Shown: piece by piece, positions 8,196-15,890 of the stretch
Position numbering within the stretch: the stretch's first letter is position 1
How the letters are laid out: every line of letters starts with the position of its first letter
Source: Gordoniibacillus chartarius
GTDB lineage: Bacteria; Bacillota; Bacilli; Paenibacillales; NBRC-103111
Direction of reading: 5' to 3'
DNA: 64,000 nucleotides
Assembly: GCF_042432825.1 (NCBI RefSeq)
Contig: NZ_JBHLWN010000031.1
Location: 310,001-374,000 of the forward strand
Made by a program: the position numbers and the translations under genes
The notes under the pieces: model-generated
The model's input: the letters and a program-made list of their open reading frames with translations, nothing else
What the model was told of the DNA's origin: nothing
Databases searched by the model: none

Positions 8196-9749
8196 TTACT
8201 TTTTATTCGTCTTCGCCCACTCGTCGAGCTGTCTTTGCTTCTCGGCGATAATTTTATCCAACCCGGCGGCCTTCATTTTGCCGACGAATTCCGGCACGTA
8301 TTTCTCCGGGTCGATCGTTCCCGTGTACAGCCCGCCGGTGAACTGCGCAGCAACGTTGTTGGTGGCGGCGATTTCATTTTTCACTTTTTCCGGGTCGAAG
8401 ACGAAGCCGAGAGCGATCGATTTTTGCGCGGTTTTATTAAACTCTTTGTAACGGTCCCAGATGTTAGGATCTTCCGTCTTCCAGATGTACGAATTCAATT
8501 GGTTGCCGAACATCCAAGGCAGATTGAGGTTGTAGCCAACGTTCGCGGCGTCGACGCCCGGCGGGTAATCGATAATGTTGTCCCCGGCTTTCACGTAGTG
8601 CTTGCCCTCCAGCCCCCAATCCAGCATGTTGAGCAGCGTCTTGTCGGTGTAGAGCAAATTCAGGAACATCATTGCCCTTGCCGGGTCCTTGGACGTGTTC
8701 GGAATCGCGAACATGGCGCTCGTCGTATCGCCTGTCGTCGTATAAGGCTTTGTCAGCTCTACGGTGACCATCGGCATACCGGTGTTGCGGGTTTCCTGCA
8801 TGTCGAAGCCGGGCTTCATCGACTCGCCGTAAGCAAACGCTTTGCCCGCCTTGACCGCCAGGAATTCGCTGTCCTTGTTCGTGGCGCCGTCTTTATTGAT
8901 GTAGCCGGCCTTATACCACTTGTGCATCAGCTTAACGGTGTCCATAAACTTTTGCGTCTGGAACATATCGATGACTTTCAGCTCGCTGCTTTCCCGATCG
9001 AGCACCCCGGGGCCGTCGCCCAGCATATCGAACATTCCATAGCCTAAGATAGCGCTCGCAGGAGAACGGTCGTTTTTGACCTGCAGCGGAACGATGCCAG
9101 GCTCGTTTTCTTTGATTTTTTGGAAAACCGGCTCCAAATCCTTCAACTCTTTAATCGCGGACAAATCGATGTTGTACTTGTCAACCAGGTCTTTCCGCAT
9201 CACCACGCCTTTCGTAGCCGCAAACTCTTTGTTGGCAACGACGCCGTACGATTTGCCGTTCAGCTTGCCGCCCTCCACATAGGCCGGATCGAGCACGCTC
9301 TTGATGCCTTGGCCGTACTTGTCGAGCAAATCGTCCAGCGGCATAATTTGGCCCTTCGCCACTTGCTGTCCCAGTCCGTACCAGGAAGCCGTAAACATCA
9401 GGTCGAACGGCTCGGAGGAAGCGAACATCAAATTCGTCTTGTTCGTCCAGGCCCCCCAGTCAATCGGGCGAAGCTCGATCGTTGCATTGATTTTTTCCGT
9501 TAGATATTTGCTCATTTCGTCTTGGACCGCCTGCAAATCCTTCGGCACGACGCCCGATGGGAATATCATCACAAGCTTGTATGGCGCAAGATTGCTGCCG
9601 GTCGAAGCTCCCTTCGCATCCGCTGCAGCCGGCTTCGCCGCCGTATCGGCCGCTGCCGGCTCCTGCGCCGGAGCACCCGCACATGCTGTCAAGGCCAGAC
9701 AGAGCACTAAGGTGGAAGCCAACGTGGTAAGCTGTTTTCCTCTAATCAC
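8196..9749 (-). CDS. Sugar ABC transporter substrate-binding lipoprotein (LplA/YtcQ type)
   Basis: 517 residues: a signal peptide with lipobox LTAC (about residues 20-23), an Ala-rich linker, then a family-1 extracellular solute-binding fold (YKLVMIFPSG near the start, ending in EKQRQLDEWAKTNKK). The start is GTG 9749, six bases after GGAGGGG. It is the third gene of the minus-strand operon behind two permeases and ahead of the two-component genes. Its closest relative in the window is the divergent lipoprotein at 11922-13475, also 517 residues and collinear over the whole length. The substrate is probably an oligosaccharide acted on by the GH88 enzyme. No ATPase is encoded in this operon, so a shared MsmX-type ATPase, perhaps the one at 41535, would be required. 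Confidence 0.92.
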   Translation of the reverse strand: MIRGKQLTTLASTLVLCLALTACAGAPAQEPAAADTAAKPAAADAKGASTGSNLAPYKLVMIFPSGVVPKDLQAVQDEMSKYLTEKINATIELRPIDWGAWTNKTNLMFASSEPFDLMFTASWYGLGQQVAKGQIMPLDDLLDKYGQGIKSVLDPAYVEGGKLNGKSYGVVANKEFAATKGVVMRKDLVDKYNIDLSAIKELKDLEPVFQKIKENEPGIVPLQVKNDRSPASAILGYGMFDMLGDGPGVLDRESSELKVIDMFQTQKFMDTVKLMHKWYKAGYINKDGATNKDSEFLAVKAGKAFAYGESMKPGFDMQETRNTGMPMVTVELTKPYTTTGDTTSAMFAIPNTSKDPARAMMFLNLLYTDKTLLNMLDWGLEGKHYVKAGDNIIDYPPGVDAANVGYNLNLPWMFGNQLNSYIWKTEDPNIWDRYKEFNKTAQKSIALGFVFDPEKVKNEIAATNNVAAQFTGGLYTGTIDPEKYVPEFVGKMKAAGLDKIIAEKQRQLDEWAKTNKK

Positions 9750-9799
9750 CGAAACCCCTCCATTTGAAGAACATATATGATAATCCGAACATTCCGGTA

Positions 9800-10684
9800 T
9801 TATCCTTTCACGGCGCCGACCGTTAAGCCTTTCACGAAATATTTCTGAAAGAACGGATACGCGAGTACGATCGGCCCGATGCCGACGATCGCCATCGCCA
9901 TGCGAACCGTCTCCTTCGGCAATGAGGCCATCAGCTGCGCTGCGTTATTGTTGCGCGAGTTTTGCGCGAGGAACTGGATGTTGAGCAATATTTTGTTCAG
10001 CAAATACTGCAGGCTGTACAGCTTCGAATTCGATAGAAACACGAGACTGTTAAACCAGTCGTTCCAATAGGCCAGCGTATTGAACAGACCGACGGTAGCC
10101 AGAACGGGCGTCGAAAGCGGCAATACGATTCGCCAAAATATTTTCGATTCGCCCGCCCCGTCGATGTAAGCGGATTCGATGACGGCCATCGGAATCGAGC
10201 CGGCGAAAAACGTACGCATAATGAGGACGTAGAAGCCGTTCAGCAGCAGCCCCGGTATGATCAGGCTCCAAATCGTATCCTTGAGCGGAATGAATTTCGT
10301 GAACACGAGATACCACGGGACGAGCCCGCCATTGAACAGCAAGGTGAAGAAGACGAAGAAGCTGAGCATGTTTTTGCATGGAAAATCCGTTCTCGATATC
10401 GGATAGGCGAGCATCGCCGTGAGCGCCAGACCGACGAGCGAGCCAACCACCGTAATCAATACCGTAACTCCGTAAGCCCGTATTATCGTCATGGAATCCA
10501 TAAACAAGTACCGGTAAGCTTCGAAGCTTATTTTTTGCGGGAAGAAGGAGTACCCGTTCGCGGCGATCGTCATTTCGTCCGTTATCGATACCATGAGCAC
10601 GAGAATCAGCGGCAAAATCGTGGAGCAGGCAATGAAAATAAACAGAAGGTGCAGCGACCAGTGCGTTTTGCTTCGGCTTGCCAA
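9800..10684 (-). CDS. Sugar ABC transporter permease (LplC type)
   Basis: 294 residues from TTG 10684, which follows GGGGGAGT by five bases; the longer reading from 10849 overlaps the upstream gene and starts with an unlikely Cys/Trp-rich leader. Six predicted membrane helices, starting LHLLFIFIACSTILPLILVL. The EAA loop that contacts the ATPase is visible in ESAYIDGAGESKIFWRIVLP. It starts 13 bases after the preceding permease stop and pairs with it as an inner-membrane heterodimer. Confidence 0.9.
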   Translation of the reverse strand: MASRSKTHWSLHLLFIFIACSTILPLILVLMVSITDEMTIAANGYSFFPQKISFEAYRYLFMDSMTIIRAYGVTVLITVVGSLVGLALTAMLAYPISRTDFPCKNMLSFFVFFTLLFNGGLVPWYLVFTKFIPLKDTIWSLIIPGLLLNGFYVLIMRTFFAGSIPMAVIESAYIDGAGESKIFWRIVLPLSTPVLATVGLFNTLAYWNDWFNSLVFLSNSKLYSLQYLLNKILLNIQFLAQNSRNNNAAQLMASLPKETVRMAMAIVGIGPIVLAYPFFQKYFVKGLTVGAVKG

Positions 10685-10697
10685 CGTAGACTCCCCC

Positions 10698-11723
10698 TTA
10701 GAACAGCGCTTGATCGCGGTTGAATTTGCGGACCACCGCATTCGAAACGAGCACCAGTATAAATCCGACCAGCGACTGGTATACGCCTGCGGCGGACGCC
10801 ATGCCGAGGTCCCCGAGCTGCAGCAGGCCGCGATATACGTACGTATCAATCACATTCGTTACCGGCAGCAGCATGCCCGAATCGAGCGGAACCTGATAAA
10901 ACAATCCGAAATCCGCGTAAAAGATGCGCCCGATGGACAAGAGGACGAGCGTTGTGATGACCGGCATGATCAGCGGAATCGTAATATGGCGCACTTGCTG
11001 CCACTTGCCTGCTCCGTCGATGACGGCCGCTTCATAATACTCGTTGTCGATCCCTAGAATCGCTGCAATATAGATGACGCTGGAGTAGCCGACGCCCTTC
11101 CATGTGTTGACGATGATCAGGATCCAGGGCCAATACTTCGGCTCGTTGTACCAGGAAACCGGGTCCGCGCCGAGCATCGGCAGAATCATTTTGTTAAGCA
11201 GGCCGTATTCCGAACTGAGCAAGCCGTATACCAAGTAAGCGACGATCACTGCCGACAGGAAATAGGGGAGCAGCATCGCGCTTTGGTAAAACTTTTTGGC
11301 CAGCCGGTGCTTGACTTCATTCAGCAAAATCGCCAAAGCAACGGAGAACACGAGCGTAATGACGATGAATGCGGCGTTATACAGCAGCGTATTGCGGGTT
11401 ATGACGAAAGCGTCGCTCGTACTGAACAAGTACTCGAAGTTTTTGAAGCCGATCCAATCGCTGTGCCATATGCCTTTGGCATAGTTGATGTTCTTGAACG
11501 CAATGACCGTGCCGAACATCGGCAAGTAGTTATTAAGCAGCAAGTAGACGATGCCCGGGAGAGCCATCAGCCATAGCGATTTGTACCGGTTCATCCGCTT
11601 CAGGAGCGAACGCCTGTGAGCAAGCCGGTTTGCAGCCGATTTTGCCGGTTTCGCCGATTTTGCCGGTTTTGCCGGTTTCGCCGTCTTCGCCGCCAGCTCC
11701 CGATTCCCTTCGTATGCTTTCAT
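10698..11723 (-). CDS. Sugar ABC transporter permease (LplB type)
   Basis: 341 residues from ATG 11723 (AAGGAG seven bases upstream); an in-frame ATG at 11753 lacks a good site. First gene of the operon. The cytoplasmic N-terminus carries an unusual low-complexity Ala-Lys-Pro-Ser stretch (repeats of AKPAK/AKSA, residues ~10-30) before the first helix (LWLMALPGIVYLLLNNYLP). The EAA loop is EAAVIDGAGKWQQVRHITIP. The K/P/A leader is absent from typical LplB proteins and is encoded by a short imperfect DNA repeat near 11630-11690. Confidence 0.9.
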   Translation of the reverse strand: MKAYEGNRELAAKTAKPAKPAKSAKPAKSAANRLAHRRSLLKRMNRYKSLWLMALPGIVYLLLNNYLPMFGTVIAFKNINYAKGIWHSDWIGFKNFEYLFSTSDAFVITRNTLLYNAAFIVITLVFSVALAILLNEVKHRLAKKFYQSAMLLPYFLSAVIVAYLVYGLLSSEYGLLNKMILPMLGADPVSWYNEPKYWPWILIIVNTWKGVGYSSVIYIAAILGIDNEYYEAAVIDGAGKWQQVRHITIPLIMPVITTLVLLSIGRIFYADFGLFYQVPLDSGMLLPVTNVIDTYVYRGLLQLGDLGMASAAGVYQSLVGFILVLVSNAVVRKFNRDQALF

Positions 11724-11879
11724 GTCAGCAGCTCCTTTACTTGATAAGCACATTATAGTTTCATCACGGACACCTCCCCTACCACATCTGTGACCTCAAA
11801 TGATACGATTATGACATTCGAGCATGTTGCAGCTGTCGCCGATAGCCCATCTTCTCCAACGGGTTTGCAGCCCTTTTTA

Positions 11880-11893
11880 TGTAAGCGCTTATT
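11880..11893 (+). promoter_or_regulatory. Possible CcpA (cre) site upstream of the second lipoprotein
   Basis: TGTAAGCGCTTAT matches the TGNAANCGNWWNC core of Bacillota cre sites except at the final CA. It lies between the divergent transporter operon and the lipoprotein gene, just upstream of a TTATAT -10-like element, where repression by CcpA on glucose would make sense. Confidence 0.4.
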
Positions 11894-11921
11894 TGTTATA
11901 TTGGGACTAGGAGGGATGCGA

Positions 11922-13475
11922 ATGAAGCCGTTGCGCAAAGCCGCTCCCGCGTTTATTTTCTTCATGGCCGCAGCATTATTGGTTTCCTGCGAACAAGGCA
12001 GGGAGACGGCGCCTGCTTCCGCGACTGAACATCCTTCGACGATAGCGGTTATCGGTGAAGCGGCAGATCTCCCTCCCTATCATCTGGTCATGGCTTTTCC
12101 TTCGGGCACCGTTCCCAAGGACTTGCCCGCCGTTCAAGAGGCAATGAATACGTATGTAAAGAAAAAAATCAACGCCACCGTCGAATTGCGTCCAATCGAT
12201 TGGTCCGTCTGGTATGAAGAAACCAACCTGATGTTCGTCTCCAACGAGCCGTTCGACTTGCTGTTCACGTCCTCCTGGCTATACCTTGGACAAGAGGTAG
12301 CCAAGAAGCAGATCATTCCTTTGGACGAGCTGCTTGACCGGTACGGGCAAGGCATTCAAGCTGCTCTTGATCCCACTTACATCGAAAGCGGCAAAATCAA
12401 GGGCCGCGTCTACGGCATCTTGACGAATAAAGAATTCGCCTCGACCAAAGGGATCGTCATGAGGAAGGATCTCGTCGACAAATACAAGATCGACCTCACT
12501 TCGATTAAGGAGCTGGAAGATCTCGAGCCGGTCTGGAAAATGATCAAGGACAATGAGCCCGGCATCGTTCCTCTTCAAGTCAAGTTCGACCGCTCGCCCT
12601 TGACTACCCTGCTCGGCTACGGCCAATTCGACATGCTGGACTCCGGCGGCGGACCCGGTGTGCTGGATCGCAGCAGCAAGGAGCTCAAAGTCGTCAATTT
12701 GTACGAAACGCCGGCCTATCGCCGCTATGCCGAGCTGATGCACAAATGGTACAAGGCGGGATACATAAATAAAGACGGCTCCTTGACGAGACAGGATGAA
12801 TTTCATGCGGTGAAAGCCGGAAAGGCGTTTGCCTATGCCGAATCGCTGAAGCCGGGATTCGCTGCGCACGAGTACCGCAATACCGGATATCCGATGGTCG
12901 CCGTCGAGCTGACGAAGCCGTATACGACAACCGGGGACACAACGAGCGCGATGTTCGCGATTTCCCGCAACTCCAAAGACCCTGCTAGAGCTATGATGTT
13001 TCTGGATCTGCTGTATACGGACAAATACCTTCTAAATTTGCTCAACTGGGGAATCGAAAATAAGCACTACGTCAAAGTGTCGGAAACGATCATTGATTAT
13101 CCGCCGGGCTTAACGGCTACAACGGTCGGCTACAATCTGAATTTGCCGTGGATGTTCGGCAATCAGCTGAACTCCTACATTTGGAGGAATGAAGATCCGG
13201 ATATATGGGAACAGTACATAAACTTTAATAACGCTGCGGACAAGTCGCTGGCACTCGGCTTTATTTTCGATCCGGAGAACGTCAAGAACGAATTGGCCGC
13301 ATGCAACAACGTCATCCGGCAGTACACGGGCGCGCTCAACTCCGGCGAGTTTGAACCGGAACGCATTCTTCCCGCGTTCAATGAAGCGCTGCGTGCCGCC
13401 GGCATGGACAAGGTCATTCGGGAGAAGCAGCGGCAGCTCGATGCGTGGGCGGCAAGTAAACTAGCGCAGCATTGA
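11922..13475 (+). CDS. Sugar ABC transporter substrate-binding lipoprotein, second paralogue
   Basis: 517 residues from ATG 11922 (AGGAGGG seven bases upstream). The signal peptide ends in lipobox LLVSC. The mature part aligns end to end with the lipoprotein at 8196-9749: FPSGTVPKDLPAVQEAMN, ELRPIDW, IDYPPG, YNLNLPWMFGNQLNSYIW and EKQRQLDAWA all recur. It is transcribed divergently from the permease operon with its own promoter region and possible cre site, and has its own terminator. A second binding protein for the same permeases could widen substrate range, or act as a sensing partner of the membrane kinase; this is inference. Confidence 0.92.
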   Translation: MKPLRKAAPAFIFFMAAALLVSCEQGRETAPASATEHPSTIAVIGEAADLPPYHLVMAFPSGTVPKDLPAVQEAMNTYVKKKINATVELRPIDWSVWYEETNLMFVSNEPFDLLFTSSWLYLGQEVAKKQIIPLDELLDRYGQGIQAALDPTYIESGKIKGRVYGILTNKEFASTKGIVMRKDLVDKYKIDLTSIKELEDLEPVWKMIKDNEPGIVPLQVKFDRSPLTTLLGYGQFDMLDSGGGPGVLDRSSKELKVVNLYETPAYRRYAELMHKWYKAGYINKDGSLTRQDEFHAVKAGKAFAYAESLKPGFAAHEYRNTGYPMVAVELTKPYTTTGDTTSAMFAISRNSKDPARAMMFLDLLYTDKYLLNLLNWGIENKHYVKVSETIIDYPPGLTATTVGYNLNLPWMFGNQLNSYIWRNEDPDIWEQYINFNNAADKSLALGFIFDPENVKNELAACNNVIRQYTGALNSGEFEPERILPAFNEALRAAGMDKVIREKQRQLDAWAASKLAQH

Positions 13476-13579
13476 AGCAAGAAAAAACGGCTTTCGCCGT
13501 ATTCCAGACGCGCTTGGTGCCCGGTGAAATATAAGCCGACTTATTGAGATCAGCGATATAAACGATTTGTAAATAGTAT

Positions 13580-13617
13580 CGAGGCCTCCCGTTTGAGGGA
13601 TAACCTCGTCTTTTTTT
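13580..13617 (+). terminator. Terminator after the second lipoprotein gene
   Basis: CGAGG with CCTCG, inner CCTC with GAGG, then a run of seven T. It lies ~105 bases after the stop; the bases between hold a short ACGGC-TTTC-GCCGT hairpin and nothing else I recognise. Confidence 0.75.
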
Positions 13618-13681
13618 CTGCTGGGACTTGGTGTGGCTGATGCGGTTCGTTAACGGAGAGCGCAGAAAGGCTTTAGAGCAT

Positions 13682-13710
13682 TTGACAACGCAGCCGACGA
13701 GGAGTATGAT
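13682..13710 (+). promoter_or_regulatory. Sigma-A promoter of fabH
   Basis: TTGACA at 13682-13687 and TATGAT at 13705-13710 with a 17-base spacer. The predicted start falls inside the palindrome that follows. Confidence 0.85.
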
Positions 13711-13715
13711 CTAAA

Positions 13716-13732
13716 TTAGTACCTGGTACTAA
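13716..13732. promoter_or_regulatory. FapR-type operator in front of fabH
   Basis: TTAGTACCTGGTACTAA is a perfect inverted repeat of two 8-base arms around one base and closely resembles the known FapR operator (TTAGTACC half-sites). FapR represses fatty-acid and phospholipid genes in Bacillus and is released by malonyl-CoA. The site covers the likely transcription start, suited to repression. Confidence 0.85.
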
Positions 13733-13766
13733 TACTTAGTAACAAAAAAATTGGAGGGATTTACCG

Positions 13767-14756
13767 ATGTCTCTTGCCCCTCGCTCCAGCGCCCGCATCA
13801 CCGCGCTTGGCACCTATGTCCCGGAACGCATCGTCACGAATGAAGAGATGTCCCGTATCGTCGATACGAATGATGAATGGATCGTGCAAAGGACCGGCAT
13901 TCGGGAACGGCGCTATGCCCGTGAAGACGAATATACAAGTCACCTCTGCATTGCCGCAGTCGAGGATATGGTTCGGCGACACGGCTCCCGTCTGGACGAT
14001 ATCGATCTTATTCTGGTTGCGACTCATACGCCTGACGTACCTTTTCCGAGCACGGCCTGTCTCATCCAGACGCATTTCGGCATCCCGGCTGCAGGCGCCG
14101 TCGATTTGAATGCCACTTGTGCGGGCTTCGTTTACGGTCTACACATGGCTAATTCGTTTATCTCTTCCGGTTTGCACCGCAAAGTGCTCGTGCTCGGCGC
14201 CGATGCCTTGACGAAGATTACGAATTTCGAAGATCGGACGACGTGCATATTGTTTGGTGACGGTGCAGGTGCGGCGCTGGTCGAATATACGGAAGATGAA
14301 GGAGCATTCCTTGCCGCACACCTCGGCTCCGACGGCAAGGGCGGCAAACACTTGTACCGCGCCGGACTTGCCGACAGCCTCTTTGGAGAACAGCTTGGCG
14401 GTGGCGGCAAGCTTGTCCAAAACGGACGCGAAGTATACAAATTTGCGGTCTCGACGGTTCCGAAGGGGATCGAGGCGCTGCTGGCGCAAAGCGGCCTCCC
14501 CCTCGGCCGGATCGATGCTTTCATCCCGCACAGCGCAAATACCCGCATTATCGAATCGATTTGCGAGCGCAGCGGTATTCCGTTTGAGAAAGCACTGTAC
14601 AGCAATGAGTATTACGGAAACACTTCGGCCGCGACGATCCCGCTTGCTCTGCAGCTTGGAATCGACGAGGGCCGGGTGAAGCCCGGCGACAAGCTGCTGC
14701 TGTACGGCTTCGGCGGCGGCTTCGTCCACGCCGGGTTAATCGTCCGCTGGGGATAA
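13767..14756 (+). CDS. fabH: 3-oxoacyl-ACP synthase III
   Basis: Starts fatty-acid synthesis by condensing an acyl-CoA with malonyl-ACP. 329 residues, usual length. The catalytic triad is visible: C118 in NATCAGF, H255 in IPHSANTR and N285 in YGNTSAA. The N-terminus has the family segment GTYVPERIVTNEE and DEWIVQRTGI. ATG 13767 follows GGAGGG. It is a single-gene unit with a strong promoter and FapR-type operator. In branched-chain-lipid Bacillota two FabH copies are common; which copy this is cannot be told here. Confidence 0.95.
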   Translation: MSLAPRSSARITALGTYVPERIVTNEEMSRIVDTNDEWIVQRTGIRERRYAREDEYTSHLCIAAVEDMVRRHGSRLDDIDLILVATHTPDVPFPSTACLIQTHFGIPAAGAVDLNATCAGFVYGLHMANSFISSGLHRKVLVLGADALTKITNFEDRTTCILFGDGAGAALVEYTEDEGAFLAAHLGSDGKGGKHLYRAGLADSLFGEQLGGGGKLVQNGREVYKFAVSTVPKGIEALLAQSGLPLGRIDAFIPHSANTRIIESICERSGIPFEKALYSNEYYGNTSAATIPLALQLGIDEGRVKPGDKLLLYGFGGGFVHAGLIVRWG

Positions 14757-14776
14757 CGGATAGGCGAAGCCCGCGA

Positions 14777-15091
14777 TTAACGGCTTAAGCGCGGATGAAG
14801 CCATGGCGGCGCCGGTCGTCCGATGCGCCGGCGCTTGACCGGCGGTGCGGGCAGCAAAACCGCCAGCCGCTCGGCCATGTATCGCTCATAGCCGGCAATG
14901 GCCTGCATATATTCCTGAAGTCTCGGCACCGAGCCGGGCGCCAGGCGAATCGATGCTTCGACCTGATCGGCCAAGCATTCGCTGATTCGCGAGAGCGCCC
15001 GTTCGCTTCGGGCCAGCGACTGCAAAATCTCGAGCTTCAGCAGCTCCAGCTGCAGCTCCGGGTCCAGCTCCCGGTCCAACACATCGTCCAT
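14777..15091 (-). CDS. Small helical protein, third of a three-gene set
   Basis: 104 residues, not recognised. Nearly all helix-forming, with heptad-like Leu spacing (LQLELLKLEILQSLARSE) and a basic Pro-rich end. ATG 15091 begins one base after the stop of the gene before it, with GGGAAG as ribosome site, so the two are coupled. It resembles its two upstream neighbours weakly: an acidic start, a 'QEYMQAIAGYERYMAERL' segment matching their Leu-rich central helix. The setting beside glycosyltransferases and a sporulation-type promoter suggests a structural or scaffolding role. A cytoplasmic location is likely (no signal peptide or membrane helix). Confidence 0.65.
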   Translation of the reverse strand: MDDVLDRELDPELQLELLKLEILQSLARSERALSRISECLADQVEASIRLAPGSVPRLQEYMQAIAGYERYMAERLAVLLPAPPVKRRRIGRPAPPWLHPRLSR

Positions 15092-15092
15092 G

Positions 15093-15446
15093 TTACTTCC
15101 CGCCCAATCCTCCGAACAATCCTCCACCAAACCCTTCCAAGCCGCCAAGAGCGCCGCCCGCCGCAGCTTCCTTCTCCTCGGGGCCGATCAAAAGCTTCAG
15201 GTGGGCTCCCAATGAATGCTCCATTTTGGCCAGTCCGTCAATCACTTCGACCATCTGTTCGTGGATGTCCAGCGCTTGCCGCAGCCGGTCGGTGTGGCCG
15301 TCCAGCGTATGGGGCAGCATATGCAGCGTGATCCAATTTCGCGCCTTCTCCGCTTCCGTCGCTTTCGCATCCAGGATATCGGCGATTTCCTCCTGGAAAC
15401 GGGCAACCGAATGGACGATCGCATACAACGATTGCTCTCTACTCAT
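15093..15446 (-). CDS. Small helical protein with Gly-rich tail
   Basis: 117 residues, not recognised. Helical through ~90 residues (FQEEIADILDAKATEAEKA, then HEQMVEVIDGLAKMEHSLG), then a Gly/Phe/Leu tail (GGLEGFGGGLFGGLGGK) reminiscent of sticky or coat-assembly tails. ATG 15446 has AAAGGAG nine bases upstream and lies 14 bases after the previous stop. Shares the pattern 'H-x6-L...GLAKMEHSLGAHLKLL' with the upstream protein's 'LADLEDALATHLELA', so the two appear homologous. Confidence 0.65.
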   Translation of the reverse strand: MSREQSLYAIVHSVARFQEEIADILDAKATEAEKARNWITLHMLPHTLDGHTDRLRQALDIHEQMVEVIDGLAKMEHSLGAHLKLLIGPEEKEAAAGGALGGLEGFGGGLFGGLGGK

Positions 15447-15460
15447 CTATGGCGTCTCCT

Positions 15461-15760
15461 TTACTCATCGTGACTCGGCTCGTTCAGTTGTTTCATAGCC
15501 AGCTCCAGATGCGTTGCCAACGCATCCTCCAGATCGGCCAGACTGTTCAAGTATGCCGAAATACTTTTCGTAATCAGGGAGGAATGCTCAATGACGGCGC
15601 CTGTGCCGCCCTCGAAGGGCGATTCGTCAGGGGTATGTGCGATCAAGCCTGCCATATGACAGACGACATATTTTTCCGCCTCCACAATTCTGACGAGCTC
15701 TCGTTGAGAATCGGCCATATGCTCCACGGTTTTAGTGATGTAGTTCTCCAGCTGCTCCAT
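15461..15760 (-). CDS. Small helical protein, first of a three-gene set
   Basis: 99 residues from ATG 15760 (GGAGG eight bases upstream); the longer reading to 15859 runs over the promoter and is rejected. Not recognised. Helical, with acidic and Leu-rich segments (MEQLENYITKTVEHMAD; LADLEDALATHLELAMKQL). A single central Cys-His pair (VVCHMAG) is visible. It heads a tight three-gene operon behind a sigma-K-like promoter. Confidence 0.65.
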   Translation of the reverse strand: MEQLENYITKTVEHMADSQRELVRIVEAEKYVVCHMAGLIAHTPDESPFEGGTGAVIEHSSLITKSISAYLNSLADLEDALATHLELAMKQLNEPSHDE

Positions 15761-15798
15761 CCGGTTTTGCCTCCTTCGTCTGTCAATCCGTGCTGCTC

Positions 15799-15826
15799 CA
15801 GCATATGCGCCTAAGAGGACGCAGGT
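15799..15826 (-). promoter_or_regulatory. Sigma-K-like promoter of the small-protein operon
   Basis: On the minus strand ACC (15824-15826), 16 bases, then CATATGCTG (15799-15807). The sporulation sigma-K consensus is AC-N16/17-CATANNNTA; only the last base differs. Confidence 0.5.
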
Positions 15827-15854
15827 GCGGGCTGCGGCGTGCACGATGTAAACG

Positions 15855-15890
15855 GACAAGACGAACGGGGATTATCCCGCTCGTCTTGTC
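15855..15890 (-). terminator. Hairpin spanning the stop of the GT-A/GT4 gene
   Basis: GACAAGACGA and TCGTCTTGTC pair perfectly over 10 bp, with a further CGGG/CCCG inside and the TAA stop near the loop. The T-run is weak (CGTTTACA). It closes the galU-glycosyltransferase operon and separates it from the small-protein operon. Confidence 0.55.

Noticed and set aside
15761..15859. N-terminal extension of the first small helical protein
   Set aside because: It would cover the sigma-K-like promoter; the ATG at 15760 has a GGAGG site.
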